Source: Lithodes maja (lineage: Eukaryota > Arthropoda > Malacostraca > Decapoda > Lithodidae). Taken from it: DNA of 64,000 nucleotides. Shown here in pieces: positions 1 through 11,417 of this stretch. Below the pieces are notes generated by a model. That model saw only the letters and a list, made by a program, of their open reading frames with translations, had not been told where the DNA came from and searched no databases. The stretch is taken from NCBI GenBank assembly GCA_037953745.1, contig JBAKBP010006544.1, positions 1 to 64,000 of the forward strand. Direction: 5' to 3'. The position numbers and the translations under genes were made by a program. Position 1 is the first letter of the stretch. Every line of letters begins with the position of its first letter.

Positions 1-171
1 AGTGTATCCCACTTAAAGAAACCATTGTTGTACTACTGTACCTCAACAACATTTCCCGTAGGCATTACTACAGAGAAATTTTAATCACAACACATATACA
101 TTGTATCACAGCTCGTATACTCTACATATCCTCCGGCGGGGTCTAGGGTGTCTTATGTTTCACTGACTGCA

Positions 172-186
172 CCCCCCCCCCCCCCC
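172..186 (-). repeat. poly-C run (G15 on the DIRS sense strand)
   Basis: Fifteen C residues on the plus strand lie just downstream of the copy A recombinase stop. The same place in copy B holds nineteen Gs (21588-21606), followed in both by TGCAGTCAGT. Position and flank are conserved; length varies. Confidence 0.9.
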
Positions 187-205
187 TCTTTCTTAACCTA
201 AACAA

Positions 206-2458
206 TTAGTGACTTAGAGACCCATCTAGAGCCTTTGCCGTAACGCTATACATGGCATTGATGGTTTGTCTAGACTCTAGTGCTACCGACAGGTATCGAG
301 TCAAAAACGTATGATTCGAAGCCCATAGTTGAGTAGTAGCTATGTCTTCAACAGAATTTTTTTTGAGAAAACGTAAAGATACTGCCCATTTGCGTAAATC
401 GTGGGCCCTACCCACTACGCCGGGATTACTCTCTTTAATGACTTCTACTAGCAGAGAAGCCATTTTACGCTTCATTAATCTTTTACCTGTACTCGATACC
501 CATAAAGCACCTTGTTGGTTAAGAGGTGCCACTCTCATATATTTGGTTAAAGCTTGTACAGGACACAAATTATGGTGCACTTTACCCCGTTTCAACGCCG
601 GCACCGTGAACTCTGAGAAAACATGTTCACTATGTTCATTCTTGGCGATGAACCCTGGGGAAGGTGCAATATGAATGCAATAATTTAGTCTACCAAACCT
701 TATGCAATTAGGGGTGTTGCTCATCGCCGCCAGCTCAGACACCCTGTTACCAGTTGCCAAAGCCATAAGGAACACAGCCTTTTTTAATAGTAATTCAAAA
801 TCTGCCGTATTCTGATACAGACGGGAATGAAGCAAAGATAACGCTTTATCAAGAGACCAGGTAGGCATGAGCTGACGGGGAGGTGGGTGGAGTTTGAAGC
901 ATGCCCTCATGAAACCCGTTTCTTCCGCTTGTGGTATGGTTAGACCTGTAAGGTCAAAGAATGGCACCCTGATAGCTGTTAAGTGATTTTTTAGAGTCAC
1001 TACAGATAGACGTTTCTGTTCAAACAAATAGTTTAAATAATTAAAAACTAATGCCACCGAAGGTACTGTCTGTTCTGTTCTAACTATCCAAGAAGTAAAG
1101 GACTGCCAATGAGATTGATATTGCCTCTTGGTAGATTGTGTGTACTGATTCATAAATTTATCTATCACGGTTCTACCATACGGCGTTAACCACTTGGCCT
1201 CCTGAATGTCCACAATGCAAAAGTCAGCGAGGTCTTTAGGTTGCCAATCGTGTCTAAGTGGAATTACCCGACCGGGAGCAACACCGGGTTCGGGCACCAC
1301 GTTATCAATTGCTGGTACCAGAACTGCGCTGGCCACAGGGGCGCGATTAACGAGACTACGCCTCGATAATCCTGTAGTTTGTTGACTACGTGGCACATTA
1401 GAGAAGCGTCTGGTGGCGGAAACAGATAAATGGAACTCCACATGTTCCAATGCGTCGGGCCCCCCCCCCGCCGGCGTTAATGTCCGGCGTGTGAGGTACC
1501 GAGGGAGTTTGTGATTCTCCTCTGACGCAAACAGATCCACTTGTGGACGGTAAGGCTCTGCAATCATTTGATCGAAAATGTTCTGCTTGAGTGCCCACTC
1601 TACCGTCGTGCTCTGTCTCCGAGACAGAGCGTCTGCCCAGACGTTTGCTACGCCTGGGAGATATGATGCATGAAGATGAATGTTCAGCTTGTCGGCTAGA
1701 ACAAAAATCTTTTCTGACACGTCTAGCAACTTCCGAGACCTCGTTAACCCTTGTTTCTGAATGCAGTGAACTGCATTCAGATTGTCCATCCTGAAAGCCA
1801 CCAATTTTTCCCGTAAAGTAGAGCCGTGAACTTGAAGGAAATACAAGGGGACTAGTAATTCTTTTACATTTATGTGGGAGGTTTCTGAATGGGACCAAAG
1901 CCCTTGACCCTGATGCCCGAGGTTTGACTGAAAGCCCCAACCTATCGTCCCTGACGCATCCGTGTCCACCCATACCGTCGGCGGAGGAGAGGTCCATGAC
2001 ATGACTGAGTGCAACACTTCCCTCTTCGCCCAGACCGCTAGTAAGCTGTGTATTAATGTTGGGATAGGCCATAATGTTCCCGCCGGTAATAGTGGGAAAT
2101 ATTTGTTGCCCTCCAAGATTAAACGTTTGACTTTCAACCGGCCCAACTTCACAGTTAGTTGAACCCAGTTGAGAGAACCGACTAGAGATTCCCAGAGTCT
2201 CCGTATCGTAGTCAGACTGTGGAGAAACATAAAAAAAAAATGCGAAATCTGTTTCGATTGTCCACACTCTGACTCAGAGTGAGAGACGCTGTGTCCCAGA
2301 CCAGCCCTATCCACTGAATTACTCGTGAGGGAACAAGGTTTGACTTTACTAAGTTGACCTTGAATCCTAGAGATTTGACATGGTTTAACGTAATGTTGAC
2401 ATGAGTGTTGCATAACTTTTCTGTCTCTGCCACTACCAGCCAGTCGTCCAGATACCAC
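206..2458 (-). CDS. DIRS RNase H - tyrosine recombinase ORF (copy A)
   Basis: The N-terminal part is the RT thumb and an RNase H domain: VWVDTDASGTIGWG, FRMDNLNAVHCIQ and VWADALSRR supply its acidic residues. The C-terminal part is a tyrosine recombinase with the full catalytic set: the first Arg in TGNRVSEL (codon at 743-745), HDLRKW (about 385-401), and the Tyr nucleophile in FLTRYLS (codon at 293-295). This enzyme joins the circular DIRS intermediate to a target without a conventional integrase. About 640 residues of RNase H plus YR are open with no visible lesion. The true initiator is unclear, because the first codons overlap RT in another frame. Confidence 0.85.
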   Translation of the reverse strand: MVSGRLAGSGRDRKVMQHSCQHYVKPCQISRIQGQLSKVKPCSLTSNSVDRAGLGHSVSHSESECGQSKQISHFFFMFLHSLTTIRRLWESLVGSLNWVQLTVKLGRLKVKRLILEGNKYFPLLPAGTLWPIPTLIHSLLAVWAKREVLHSVMSWTSPPPTVWVDTDASGTIGWGFQSNLGHQGQGLWSHSETSHINVKELLVPLYFLQVHGSTLREKLVAFRMDNLNAVHCIQKQGLTRSRKLLDVSEKIFVLADKLNIHLHASYLPGVANVWADALSRRQSTTVEWALKQNIFDQMIAEPYRPQVDLFASEENHKLPRYLTRRTLTPAGGGPDALEHVEFHLSVSATRRFSNVPRSQQTTGLSRRSLVNRAPVASAVLVPAIDNVVPEPGVAPGRVIPLRHDWQPKDLADFCIVDIQEAKWLTPYGRTVIDKFMNQYTQSTKRQYQSHWQSFTSWIVRTEQTVPSVALVFNYLNYLFEQKRLSVVTLKNHLTAIRVPFFDLTGLTIPQAEETGFMRACFKLHPPPRQLMPTWSLDKALSLLHSRLYQNTADFELLLKKAVFLMALATGNRVSELAAMSNTPNCIRFGRLNYCIHIAPSPGFIAKNEHSEHVFSEFTVPALKRGKVHHNLCPVQALTKYMRVAPLNQQGALWVSSTGKRLMKRKMASLLVEVIKESNPGVVGRAHDLRKWAVSLRFLKKNSVEDIATTQLWASNHTFLTRYLSVALESRQTINAMYSVTAKALDGSLSH

Positions 2459-3279
2459 AAGATCCTGATCCCCTGTTCTAAAATGGGCATCAGGGCTTGC
2501 CGGACTAATTTTGTGAATATGCGTGGCGCTAGGTTCAATCCAAACGGCATCCTTTGAAAGACATAAGTCTGATACATTATTCTTAAAGCCAGAAATGTTT
2601 TAAATCTCTTGTTTACTGGGACGTGCCAATACGCGTCTGTCAGGTCTAATGAACACATCCACCCTCCGGCGGAAGCGTTAGCCTGATTTGATTCACGGTC
2701 AGCATCCTGAAGGACACGTTGTGAATGTGTAGATTCAAATACGACAGATCTACGACCGGTCTCATCTGAATACTGTCCCTTTTTGGTACTAGAAATAGTT
2801 TGGATGTAAACACCGGGTAAGTCGGGGGGACTGGGATAATGACACTCTTGGTAATCATCTCCTGAACTAGTGACTCCACCTCTAAAGAAACATGATTGGC
2901 CTTTGTCGGCTGACGTAAGCGAGGTCGCCGGAGCCACTGCCAAGTGATGCCTTTGCGTACCACAGTCCTCGCCCATGTTCTTAATGGCCATGCCTGATGA
3001 CACGCCCGGAATGACCCAGTTAGCAGACTGGGGTTCGCCGGCTGGACTACCCTCTGTTCCAACACGCCTTTGACTGGCCCCGGGAGTGAGAGAGCCCTTA
3101 GTTTTTTGCTGGTGGTGGTGTACTCTTGGACGACTGGCTGGGTTTGGCTGGAGGTGGGCCCTGACCTGGTCGTTGGTGAAACCTGTGGCCTTTACCTGAG
3201 AATATACCCTGTTTATACCTGACTTGAGCCTGACCCTGGGTGGAAGGGGACTTAGGCTGATGAAAAGGCTTAGACCCAC
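2212..3279 (-). pseudogene. DIRS reverse transcriptase (copy A, frameshifted)
   Basis: This is the RT domain of the DIRS pol. The C-terminal frame holds SLDLTDAYWHVPV (RT motif A with its Asp), RMPFGLNLAPRIFT (motif B) and the catalytic YLDD at 2443-2454. The N-terminal RT motifs (SLVQEMI, FLVPKRDS, MRPVVDLSYLN) sit in another frame at 2646-3065, so there is a shift near 2665, at the point where copy B reads LPPGGWMCSLD uninterrupted. The frame overlaps the downstream RNase H-YR ORF by about 245 bases, as pol frames do in copy B. Confidence 0.8.
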
Positions 3280-4323
3280 TAGCTTGAGCTTTCGAAACTG
3301 GTTTGGGTTTAGGGAAAGTGAAGGTAGGCTTCTTAGGTTGAGAGGGACTTTGTTTGAATGCTTGTGCCATATTGAAAACAGTCTTCCAAACTGCTGGAGA
3401 CATCAAAGAAGGAGTTAGAACTGGAGACAGAACTACTTGGCTTGCAATACGGTCAGGAAGTTTCTTTACTAAGAATATTCTCAGATCCTGCCTTGCTCGA
3501 ACTGCCTCTAATAAGGCCGTCCGAATATCTCCTAAAGACTGAATGGAAGTTTGGAGAAGCAAGCGCCGGGAAAGTTCAATGGCCTTCCTGACTTCCGCAG
3601 CTTCGATCGCCTGAGAAGAGCGTAACATAGACTTTGTTACTTGCTGGGTAACAATATATTGTGAAAACAGTCTAAACGCTTTTCCTCTTAACCTAAACTC
3701 GCGGTCTAGGTGAGCTGGGGAAGGCGTGCTAAAAGGATCTTTTAATTCGCACAAATTGATTTTAGGGGCAGCCAAGAAATCAAACAAAGCAGAGGGGACT
3801 CTTCCGGCACTAAAAACCGAAGAGAGAACCAAGTATGGTGGTCTTGAGGGATTTGGTGAGAAGATTTTGAAGTGAAAGTAGTGGCAAAATTTTGAGCCTC
3901 TGTTTCCCATTCCACCCAAGGTCCCGTACCCAACTGCCCCACCTGGAAGACTGGATGAGAGGCTGAGTCTGTGATTGGAAACATATCCAACTCCGGCGTC
4001 AAAGCAGAAAGTACCTTGATGTCATTAAAGCCATCATTCTTAGTCCAGTCAGAAAATAGCTTTGAAGCTGAGGCAGGGGGTAGGGCTGGTGTTGATGCAT
4101 ACACAAAAAGTCATGGTTATAATAACTTGGAATGGCCTTAATTAATATGAACATCTAAAACATTTCCTTGACTATCCAATGCTCTGAGTTTTTTAGACTT
4201 ATTGCCTTGGATTACCCACTCATGTGGTTCAGGGAGCTCCCCCGAAATAGTAGCTTGTGCGGCCTCTGGCTTAGTTGGTAACATTGCTACCCATGACTCA
4301 TCAGGCCCGTATAAAAGAGGCAT
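3098..4323 (-). pseudogene. DIRS Gag C-terminal part, frameshifted (copy A)
   Basis: Three overlapping frames (4323-4138, 4104-3742, 3919-3098) together match the single C-terminal Gag frame of copy B (17565-18542 and the start of 18490-20592). Shared landmarks are MPLLYGPDESWV, an ASKLFSDWTK segment, LDREFRLRGKAFRLFSQYIV and LGDIRTALLEAVRARQDL, then a Lys/Pro/Gln-rich basic tail. At least two frameshifts (about 4110 and 3850) break the protein. What remains would lie between the Gag N-terminus and RT; no enzymatic motif is visible. Confidence 0.7.
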
Positions 4324-4349
4324 AGCTCCTTTTTTGACTGGTGCCTTGT

Positions 4350-5780
4350 CTAAAGGGGGGGGGGAGTTATGTCTGATATGACTCGCACATTGGAAGTAGT
4401 GAGAGCTGCTGTGCCTGGCACATTGGAAATTGGGTCTGACACAAGAGGAGGGTTAGCTATTTTAGCTAAAGCAATGGATGTAGCCAGAGGTCGCACATTC
4501 GTCGACGTCGCAGGAGCTGCCGTACCAACTGTAGGAGTTTCCGGCATAGGGCCAAAGAACTTTTTAAGTGCATTCAATAGTAATCCATCAATCTCTTCTG
4601 CAGTTACATACCTAGCAGATGACGAACTCCGTGGAGATTCGACAGTACCCTGAGAGTCATCTAGATGGTGACCTGACTCTTCAACTTCCATCTCTGAGAC
4701 CAGAGAACGCTGTTCTTCATCCCTTAAGTCTGGCCTATCATGGGAAGATCCCGCCGAAGCCGGGACCTCCACATGCCGCCATGTTAAATCTGGGATAGAA
4801 GATGGTACATCGGCATCCCGGTGGACGTCAGCCACTACTTGAGACACAAAAGGATGTGTGCTGTCCTGCCAGGGCTGAGAGTATCGCCATACACCTTGGC
4901 TGTGGCTGTTACTCGCTTGCGAGCCTGGTAAACTCTCCAATTGAGAGCCCTCACCCGAGCACCCTAGAGGTTCATAGTTTCCGTAAGATACTTCTAAATC
5001 TGAGACTGACACACGTGACCTGGTAGAACAAGCATGAATATCAGGTGATGAAATGTCCACCGGGGCATCCTCCACCACATTCTCTGACTCCACCCCCGAC
5101 CTGTCAGATTGGACGTTAGACTTGGTGGGGGTAGAGGCAGAAAGCGGGGTACCAGGCTCCGGCGACAGCCGTGAGTCCCTTCGCGCCGGAGGATCCCTTT
5201 TGGATGATTTATGACTCCTACTAGACTTATGTTTAGTTCTAGTAATGTCTTTAGGTCCCCTACTCTCTTCCTTTTTCCTCTTCTTTGGAGGTGAAGCAGA
5301 GTGGCCCAAAGCTTTCACCTGCTTCCTCAGGGGTGACCTTGATTTGGACCTCGTCGCCCTTGTCGAGGGTGACGGTGAGCGAGGCCTCTTAGATTTGCCA
5401 GGGGAGGGTGTGGTAACCTGTCCCCGCCCAGTCTCTGAGGTCTTACGTGCATGTATCTTAGACTTAGGGGGGGCATGTTTGACAATTAATAGCTCCCAAA
5501 GCTCAAGGTTATCACATTGCAATGCTTTATGTGCTACATTTGTTGAATAGGTAGCGAGAAGTTGTTTCACTTCTTGCAAAGCCACCGCCGCAGTGTTATC
5601 CTTTTGAATTAAAATTTTAACACTTAAGAGGTTACAAATAGTGCAATTCTTTGTCACCCATATCCCCTGTGACCTATCGAGGCATTTAACACATTTAATG
5701 CACAGCTTGTGTGCAAAAATAGGTATACCGGAGCATAACGGCGTTGAACATAAAGCAATGAGAGGTTCTAGTGCAGACAT
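4350..5780 (-). CDS. DIRS Gag-like ORF1, N-terminal part (copy A)
   Basis: The start is taken at the ATG at 5780-5778 because the paralogue in copy B begins at the equivalent ATG (16387). The first ~80 residues carry a conserved Cys/His set (CSTPLC, FAHKLC, CVKC, CTIC), which looks like a zinc-binding fold. A Ser/Arg/Lys/Pro-rich basic middle and an acidic C-terminal third follow. The protein is presumably the structural, nucleic-acid-binding protein of the DIRS particle; that role is inferred from its position upstream of RT. The frame closes near 4350 inside a run of Gs, and homologous sequence resumes in another frame, so the copy is frameshifted here. Confidence 0.75.
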   Translation of the reverse strand: MSALEPLIALCSTPLCSGIPIFAHKLCIKCVKCLDRSQGIWVTKNCTICNLLSVKILIQKDNTAAVALQEVKQLLATYSTNVAHKALQCDNLELWELLIVKHAPPKSKIHARKTSETGRGQVTTPSPGKSKRPRSPSPSTRATRSKSRSPLRKQVKALGHSASPPKKRKKEESRGPKDITRTKHKSSRSHKSSKRDPPARRDSRLSPEPGTPLSASTPTKSNVQSDRSGVESENVVEDAPVDISSPDIHACSTRSRVSVSDLEVSYGNYEPLGCSGEGSQLESLPGSQASNSHSQGVWRYSQPWQDSTHPFVSQVVADVHRDADVPSSIPDLTWRHVEVPASAGSSHDRPDLRDEEQRSLVSEMEVEESGHHLDDSQGTVESPRSSSSARYVTAEEIDGLLLNALKKFFGPMPETPTVGTAAPATSTNVRPLATSIALAKIANPPLVSDPISNVPGTAALTTSNVRVISDITPPPL

Positions 5781-7646
5781 GACAGAGACTGGCGGAAATC
5801 TACCCACCCCCGGGATCTACCTGGTCATCTGGCGTCACACCGGTACTCCGCCCTGGAAAGAGAAAATTTCCAGGAATTAATGCTCATAAGGTTACCCCAA
5901 AATGTTTCAAAAACATGTGTCATAAAACTGCAGGTCAACGAACCGTAGCCCTCAACCACTACTTTTCGTTGTCCTTTAGTTTCATATTAAAGATTTCAGC
6001 ATATCTTTACCTGTCCAAAAGATTTAAGCATATCTTCTGAGTCTTCATAAAGATGAGCATATCTTTATTAAAGATGAAGTCTTTCAAGTATCCCTTTACA
6101 CTTGAAACACTAGTAAGATTCAGGCATCTTTTTATCCCATAAAAAGTCTAAGCCTATCTTAATCTCTAATCCGACTTCTCCCAGAAGCCCTCATAGATCG
6201 CCGTCTTGAAGGCCGTGATACCCTATTATATCAATCAATTGTCTGGCAAACCATAGCGAATTGCAAATCCGTTACTATAACCACCCGAAGGTTCAACTGC
6301 CGGGTTTCATATTAAATGTCAAACCAATTGTACCTGCCCCAGACCTCTTTGTAAAAAGGTCGCCTTGAGGGAAAGACCAAACAAACAGCATTGTTTCAAT
6401 GGCTTTGAAAAGCCGAGAAAACCATATCCCACAGGTGTCAGCATGATCACCTTAGATAAATGTGTGGGGCCCACCTCGCCAGGAAAAACACAGGAAGCCT
6501 GATATCAGGCTCGACCACAGAGAACGCAGTTTCTGATTAGCCCTCAAGCTACCCAACTCGCCGGGGTAACTACCGATTTTAACCAACTTGACTAAAACCC
6601 GGTAAACAAAGCGGCTTTCTCGGAGCAATCGAGAAAAACCGCCAGAAAGGCAACCCACACCAATCAGAACGCAATCTGATAAACATAATCAGACACAGTC
6701 CGAAGCTCCTGGATCAGCCAATCACAACTAATCCAGGACACACATGACACATGAATACATTTTTATAATAATAAACAATGAAAACACTTGCATATGTGAA
6801 AAACTACGAGTGGCTGGCTAGGCCTGGTGAAAACGGAAAAAACACTTAATGACGTCGAAACACAATCGAAAAGCACTCCATCCCACCAAAACTGGAACAG
6901 CTGCCACACTAACATCGTAGAAAAACCCCGGGTAAGGGTAACACTGACTCGGGACCCAGAAAGAACTCCACTACATGAAGAAAAAACACCAGGAATGTAA
7001 AACAACAAAGGCTACTCCATCTGAAAGATAGCTAGAAGCCCGACATCGCGTAGTTAATGCCTCCTAACAAGCTAGGACTAAAGATGGCTAAACACGAAAA
7101 ACAGTTTAAGAGCGTCCTCAACTCGGCCACGAGGGTCCGTCCGAAATAGACGCCCCAACAAAAACGACCCAAAATACACTTGTTCTGTGAGAAAACCACC
7201 CATGACACCCCTGCTAAGCTAATCCTAACCTTACTCAAGACATCCCAGAGTAAACAAATGAGAAAAAACTCACTAGGGACGCAAGAATGCGGAATCAAAG
7301 CGGAGCACTGTGGGGGACACGTCCGGGTGGGGTGAACGCAGAGCAAGGAAGGCGGATAGATGCGCTAGTCAGCGCCTGGTCCAAGAATCCACAGAAGTAC
7401 ATCCACGGAATATGGAAAGCTTATGAATAGTTATTCTTATTTTATTTTTATTTTTTATTTGTTACAAAGTTTTTTCGGAGTGAGAACCCAATCATAAAGA
7501 CGAACCATGAGTGATTTTGAGTGTGATTATGATGAAGGTTCCTCTGAGCTCTGCGGCGGTAGATTCAAACTACGCTTATGAGCGTTTGAAGAGGTAGCCT
7601 TATGTAATAGGCATAATCGTCAATGATGGAGGGGCCACTAATAAAT

Positions 7647-9832
7647 ATACATGTAGGGTACGATGGCCAATGCAGACGCAAAAATGGGTACTTATTTTTG
7701 TTGTCGAGTTGCTTCTGTCAGCCTATAACAGATTGGAAACTGAGAGTAGGGGGGATAAATAGCAAAATGTTTATATTTTTAAAGAATATCAACAAAAATT
7801 TTGTAACTATTCTTATTTAAGAGTGAGAAGACAAATAAGACATGCGTCTCCTATTTATCACAACCCTAAAGAGACACACCTGGACCTAAGGAGACGCAGA
7901 AGTGTTTAAATCACAAAAACAAAAAAAATTATATATGTACTGTATTAACCTCATTGGTACTTGAAAGAAAGCATGGTACTTTTGGTTGTAAGTTTACAAT
8001 GCTTAGATACCAAAACTGACTCACACAGGCCATATAATTCATATTATTAAATAGGCAGATAATATAACTTAACATACTAATTTGCTAATTATAGGCCATT
8101 ACCAAAAGAGTTTAGAGGGTGCAGGGAAGTTATACATGGAACATTAATGCTAATTTGAGGTTTAAATCTAGTGCCACTCGCTATCCCATGCATATTTGGT
8201 GCTAATGCGCCTGTTTTATGCCTGCTTATCTCTGTAAATAATAAACGTTCAATAACCAACCAAATATCATGTTCATGTAGGCTACCTTCATTCAGCTTGA
8301 AAATGGTAAAAACTAACTTTTTGGGTAGTCTGGTAGATATGTGAGCAACTCAAAAGCAATGACAACTTTTTAGGTTAGTGCTTGAATGTGCATGTGTGCG
8401 TATGTGTGTGTATGTATAGGTCAGGCAAGTGTGTGTGCGTGTCAATGTCGTGGCCGGGGGTGAGACGATACACTCAGTCTGACTGACAAAGGCAAGAGTT
8501 GTGCTCATTCATGTTGCCACTCTATTGAGTGATAAGAAAGGAAGTTGGGGAAATGGTGGGGGAAAGTAAGGAGAGGCATGATGAGGGTGGGGGGCTACAA
8601 CAAAATTTGATTGTGTATCTAAAAAAATGCTTGATTCGATTCCGATTTGCTGAGATGGGGAAAGAGTACGTCTCCTTAGGTCCAGCAAAAATTATTTAGT
8701 CCAAAAGAGACGCATTTTTCAAACTGATGCCATACCACAATGGTAGACAGCCATTCTCCCTACTATGTATGGTATACATAAGGTTGAGTTTCCTTCACCT
8801 GAGATCAAAGAAAAGGTTATTATGCTTAATAATGTTACCAAAATAAACACATATTTACAAGGACCCAAAAAGACGCAACCCAACTACCCTAAGCAGACGC
8901 GCGTCTCCTTAGGTTTTGCGCAGTGCGTCTCTATTGGTCCCAGGGTAGCCCTTGTTCTAGTTAAGGCAGCTCTGTCAATGGTGAAGGAAACTCAACCATA
9001 TTCATACAAGACAGAGAGGTGAGTATGGCTTTCTACCACTGTGGTGTACGAACTTCTGGCATCAGTTTGAAAAAATGCGTCTCTATTGGATTTTGTGTTT
9101 TTTGCTGGCCCTATGGGGACGCACCCTCCCTCCCCTTTAGCCGTGCAAGTAAAAGCCTCTTGGTCATGCAGGGGTATACTGTACTTCAACTCATGCACTA
9201 TCAACCAACAATAACAGAAAAGAGTATCAAATTAGGGAACTGTGAGAAATTTAGCTTTAAAAAATAGTAAATTCTTAGGTTTTCCGTAAGGAATTTGCGA
9301 AAACATGATTTTTTTTTTAGTTCATCTCATCTCACGCAATAACATATGAAAATAAAAAGCTGGTACTATGTGAGCAAATTAGGTGATAGTTAAAGAATAT
9401 TTTGGCCCACCATTCATGCATCTATCTACTCGTCCTATGCCTGTGCAAGTTTTTTTGTTTCAAGTGCGTCTCCTTGGGTCCAGTAGTCTGCATTGGGCAT
9501 CTTACCCTATAATTTTTTTTTTTTTTATATAGGAACCATTACAAATTAATTTCATGTAATAGGACTAATATACAGTATATACAGTATATGTATAAATGGC
9601 TAAAATGTAAATAGAAATAATTAAAAATACATTTCCTGTAATAGGACTAGAATTATTCTACTGAAAAACAGTTTTTGAAGTTTGCGAGGCTTTTTCTCAA
9701 CACGAAAAAGTCAAAAAATTCCAACTCGGAAATACTCATAATCGAAAAACAACTTGTCATACAGTAATGATTCATATACCATTGGAAAGCCCATAAAAAA
9801 CTCTATAAATTTATCAAGGGGAATTCTTTTAG
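7647..9832. other. non-coding interval with dispersed GCGTCTCC motif
   Basis: There is no credible coding sequence here. The stretch is AT-rich, with a degenerate GT microsatellite around 8389-8441. It repeatedly carries a motif close to GCGTCTCCTTAGGTCC in both orientations at about 7843, 7882 (inverted), 8668, 8706 (inverted), 8861 (inverted), 8900, 8925, 9077, 9118 (inverted, partial) and 9466. I do not recognise a family. Confidence 0.6.
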
Positions 9833-10082
9833 GGCTTACCTAAGGGTAAGGCAGGTTAGTGGATGGATTAGCCGAACACCACTGTAAAAAAAATAGTGCT
9901 AACAAGATACACAGAGGGCCTTGGAGTCGGACGGATCCTAAATTGAGTGGTCAATCCTGTAAGTCCTTCACTAAACTGGCTCGGATTGTCCCTCTCACAG
10001 GGAATAGGTCCACTTGGGGGCATTCTGTGTATGGCCACCCTCGTAAGGGGAGTAAGGCGTCCGGCAATAGATAGATAGATGT
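9833..10082 (+). mobile_element. SINE-like element with (GATA)n tail, copy 1
   Basis: This 250-bp unit starts GGCTTACCTAAGG and ends in CCGGCAATAGATAGATAG. It is flanked by the direct repeat AATTCTTTTAG (9822-9832 and 10083-10093), an 11-bp target duplication expected of LINE-mobilised retroposons. Near-identical sequence occurs at 32437-32686, and a 5'-truncated copy at 52048-52206, all on the plus strand. The last ~60 bases resemble the 3' end of the RTE-type LINE ending at 46955. No convincing A/B-box pair was found, so the head's origin is open. Confidence 0.8.
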
Positions 10083-10263
10083 AATTCTTTTAGTCACCCC
10101 CATTCATGCACAGCACATCTTCAAAGTTGCAAAACAAGTGAAAACATTTCAACCTAAAAATATATAGGCTAAAAATAAAACTAGATGAGATATACAAAAA
10201 ATGGTTGATGTAATTGTAGAAACACCTTTTGTGAGTTGATTGAATACAAACAGAAAGACAATA

Positions 10264-11078
10264 CAGTAGAGTCACGCATCTCACGCATTTCGATCCCACG
10301 ATTACGCATCCCACGGTACTATCCAATGGCTACCTGAATTCTCATCCCACGAAAAACCACACGATTCCCACGGCTTTGGCGGCGACAGTGGGGTGACGGA
10401 GAACGAGAGTGGGGCCACGGAGGGTGGTATCTAACATCCGCCTCCCGTCTATCACCACATCCATCACAATAATCACCTCATCAACTTTTCTAAGTTTTTT
10501 GTTTGTGTTTTACTTACCTTTCTTTTCATAGCAGCTTGAAAGCCTGTAAGCTTGTTTTGAAAGGCGTCCGTCCGACGCATGTAAACAACAGCTGATAAGG
10601 CGTCGCTTGTTCGTGTGTGGCTGTGTTGTTGTTAAGTAGTGAAAAGTAGTGAAAAGTGGCTGACATCGCCACAAGGTTCTCTCCACGGAAATCGTCATCA
10701 CAACTGAACCAGTTGACTTAGAGAGCTCTACTCAACGCCATTCTACAGGAACGAAACACATCTACGCTTGGGGATGCGTGGGAATGCGGAAGCAGGTCAA
10801 AATAACAAAGATACGGTAGCCTAGGCGAGACGTTTTTTCGGCCAAATCCCCCAGGTTTTGGGGATATACCGGTATTATAGAATGCGTAGCCGAGGCTGGA
10901 GGGTTAAAGCAACTTACTTTTGATTATTGGCATGTAAAGTGATGGTCAATAGTCGCCCGACGATAGCCTCCAGTACTTTTGTAATTTTCCCCATTACTTT
11001 AATACTCTGCATCCCACGAATTCCGGTCCCACGGTAATATTTCGGTACCAATAAATCGTGGGATGCGAGATTCTACTG
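10264..11078. mobile_element. pogo/Tigger-like TA-flanked element
   Basis: Inverted termini CAGTAGAGTCACGCATC (left) and, on the reverse strand, CAGTAGAATCTCGCATC (right) are each flanked by TA. Further in, both ends carry several copies of a CATCCCACG-type motif. TA duplication plus a CAGTAGA start suggests a non-autonomous Tc1/mariner (pogo/Tigger) element. There is no transposase ORF. A piggyBac-type right end lies within it. Confidence 0.7.
10535..10907 (+). mobile_element. piggyBac-family right-end fragment
   Basis: The sequence from AGCAGCTTGAAAGCC to GGCTGGAGGGTTAA (TTAA at 10904-10907) matches the two halves of the MITE at 34250-35513 and shares AGAGAGCTCTACTCAACGCC with the 3' end of the large piggyBac near 25830. 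The left TTAA end is missing. It lies inside the pogo-like element, so it was either inserted and then deleted on one side, or captured. Confidence 0.65.
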
Positions 11079-11417
11079 TACACTAGATTCTTGAGTAATA
11101 TATCAATTATTGTAGTGTGTAATTTTGTCTAATTTTGACCCTATTTTTTGACATATATAAAAAACTATAAAACCAATTTTCAATCTGATGGTACCAAACA
11201 TTAGCTCTCACAGTCCTCTAAACGTATGCCAAATCTCATTTAAATCAGAGGAAGTTCACCGACACCCTAAGAGTAAATACCGGACGGTCCCCTTAACCCT
11301 TCCAGCCCGGGTGTCCTTTTAAAAGGACACCACGAAAAAAGGGCAGGTGCCCGGGTGTCCTTTTAAAATCCCTGTGCTTGAAAGCGTGCTTCAAAATTTG
11401 CGCGGCCAAATTTTGCA

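Larger units (their letters stand above)
1..7646 (-). mobile_element. DIRS1-like retrotransposon, copy A (3' end outside window)
   Basis: This element reads from its left terminus at 7646 down to the window start. The terminus (7619-7646) matches the left end of copy B at 14305. About 1.9 kb of 5' leader follows, then a Gag-like ORF, RT, RNase H and tyrosine recombinase, the order known for DIRS1-type elements, which integrate by recombinase rather than by a DDE integrase. The right inverted repeat and internal complementary region seen in copy B would lie before position 1. Gag and RT carry frameshifts, but RNase H-YR is one open frame. Copies A and B face each other across about 6.7 kb. Confidence 0.9.

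Noticed and set aside
342..674. Plus-strand ORF of 110 residues at the left edge
   Set aside because: It is the antisense reading of the DIRS tyrosine recombinase and has no family features of its own.
8389..8441. GT-rich tract as a regulatory Z-DNA element
   Set aside because: It is a degenerate microsatellite with no nearby gene.
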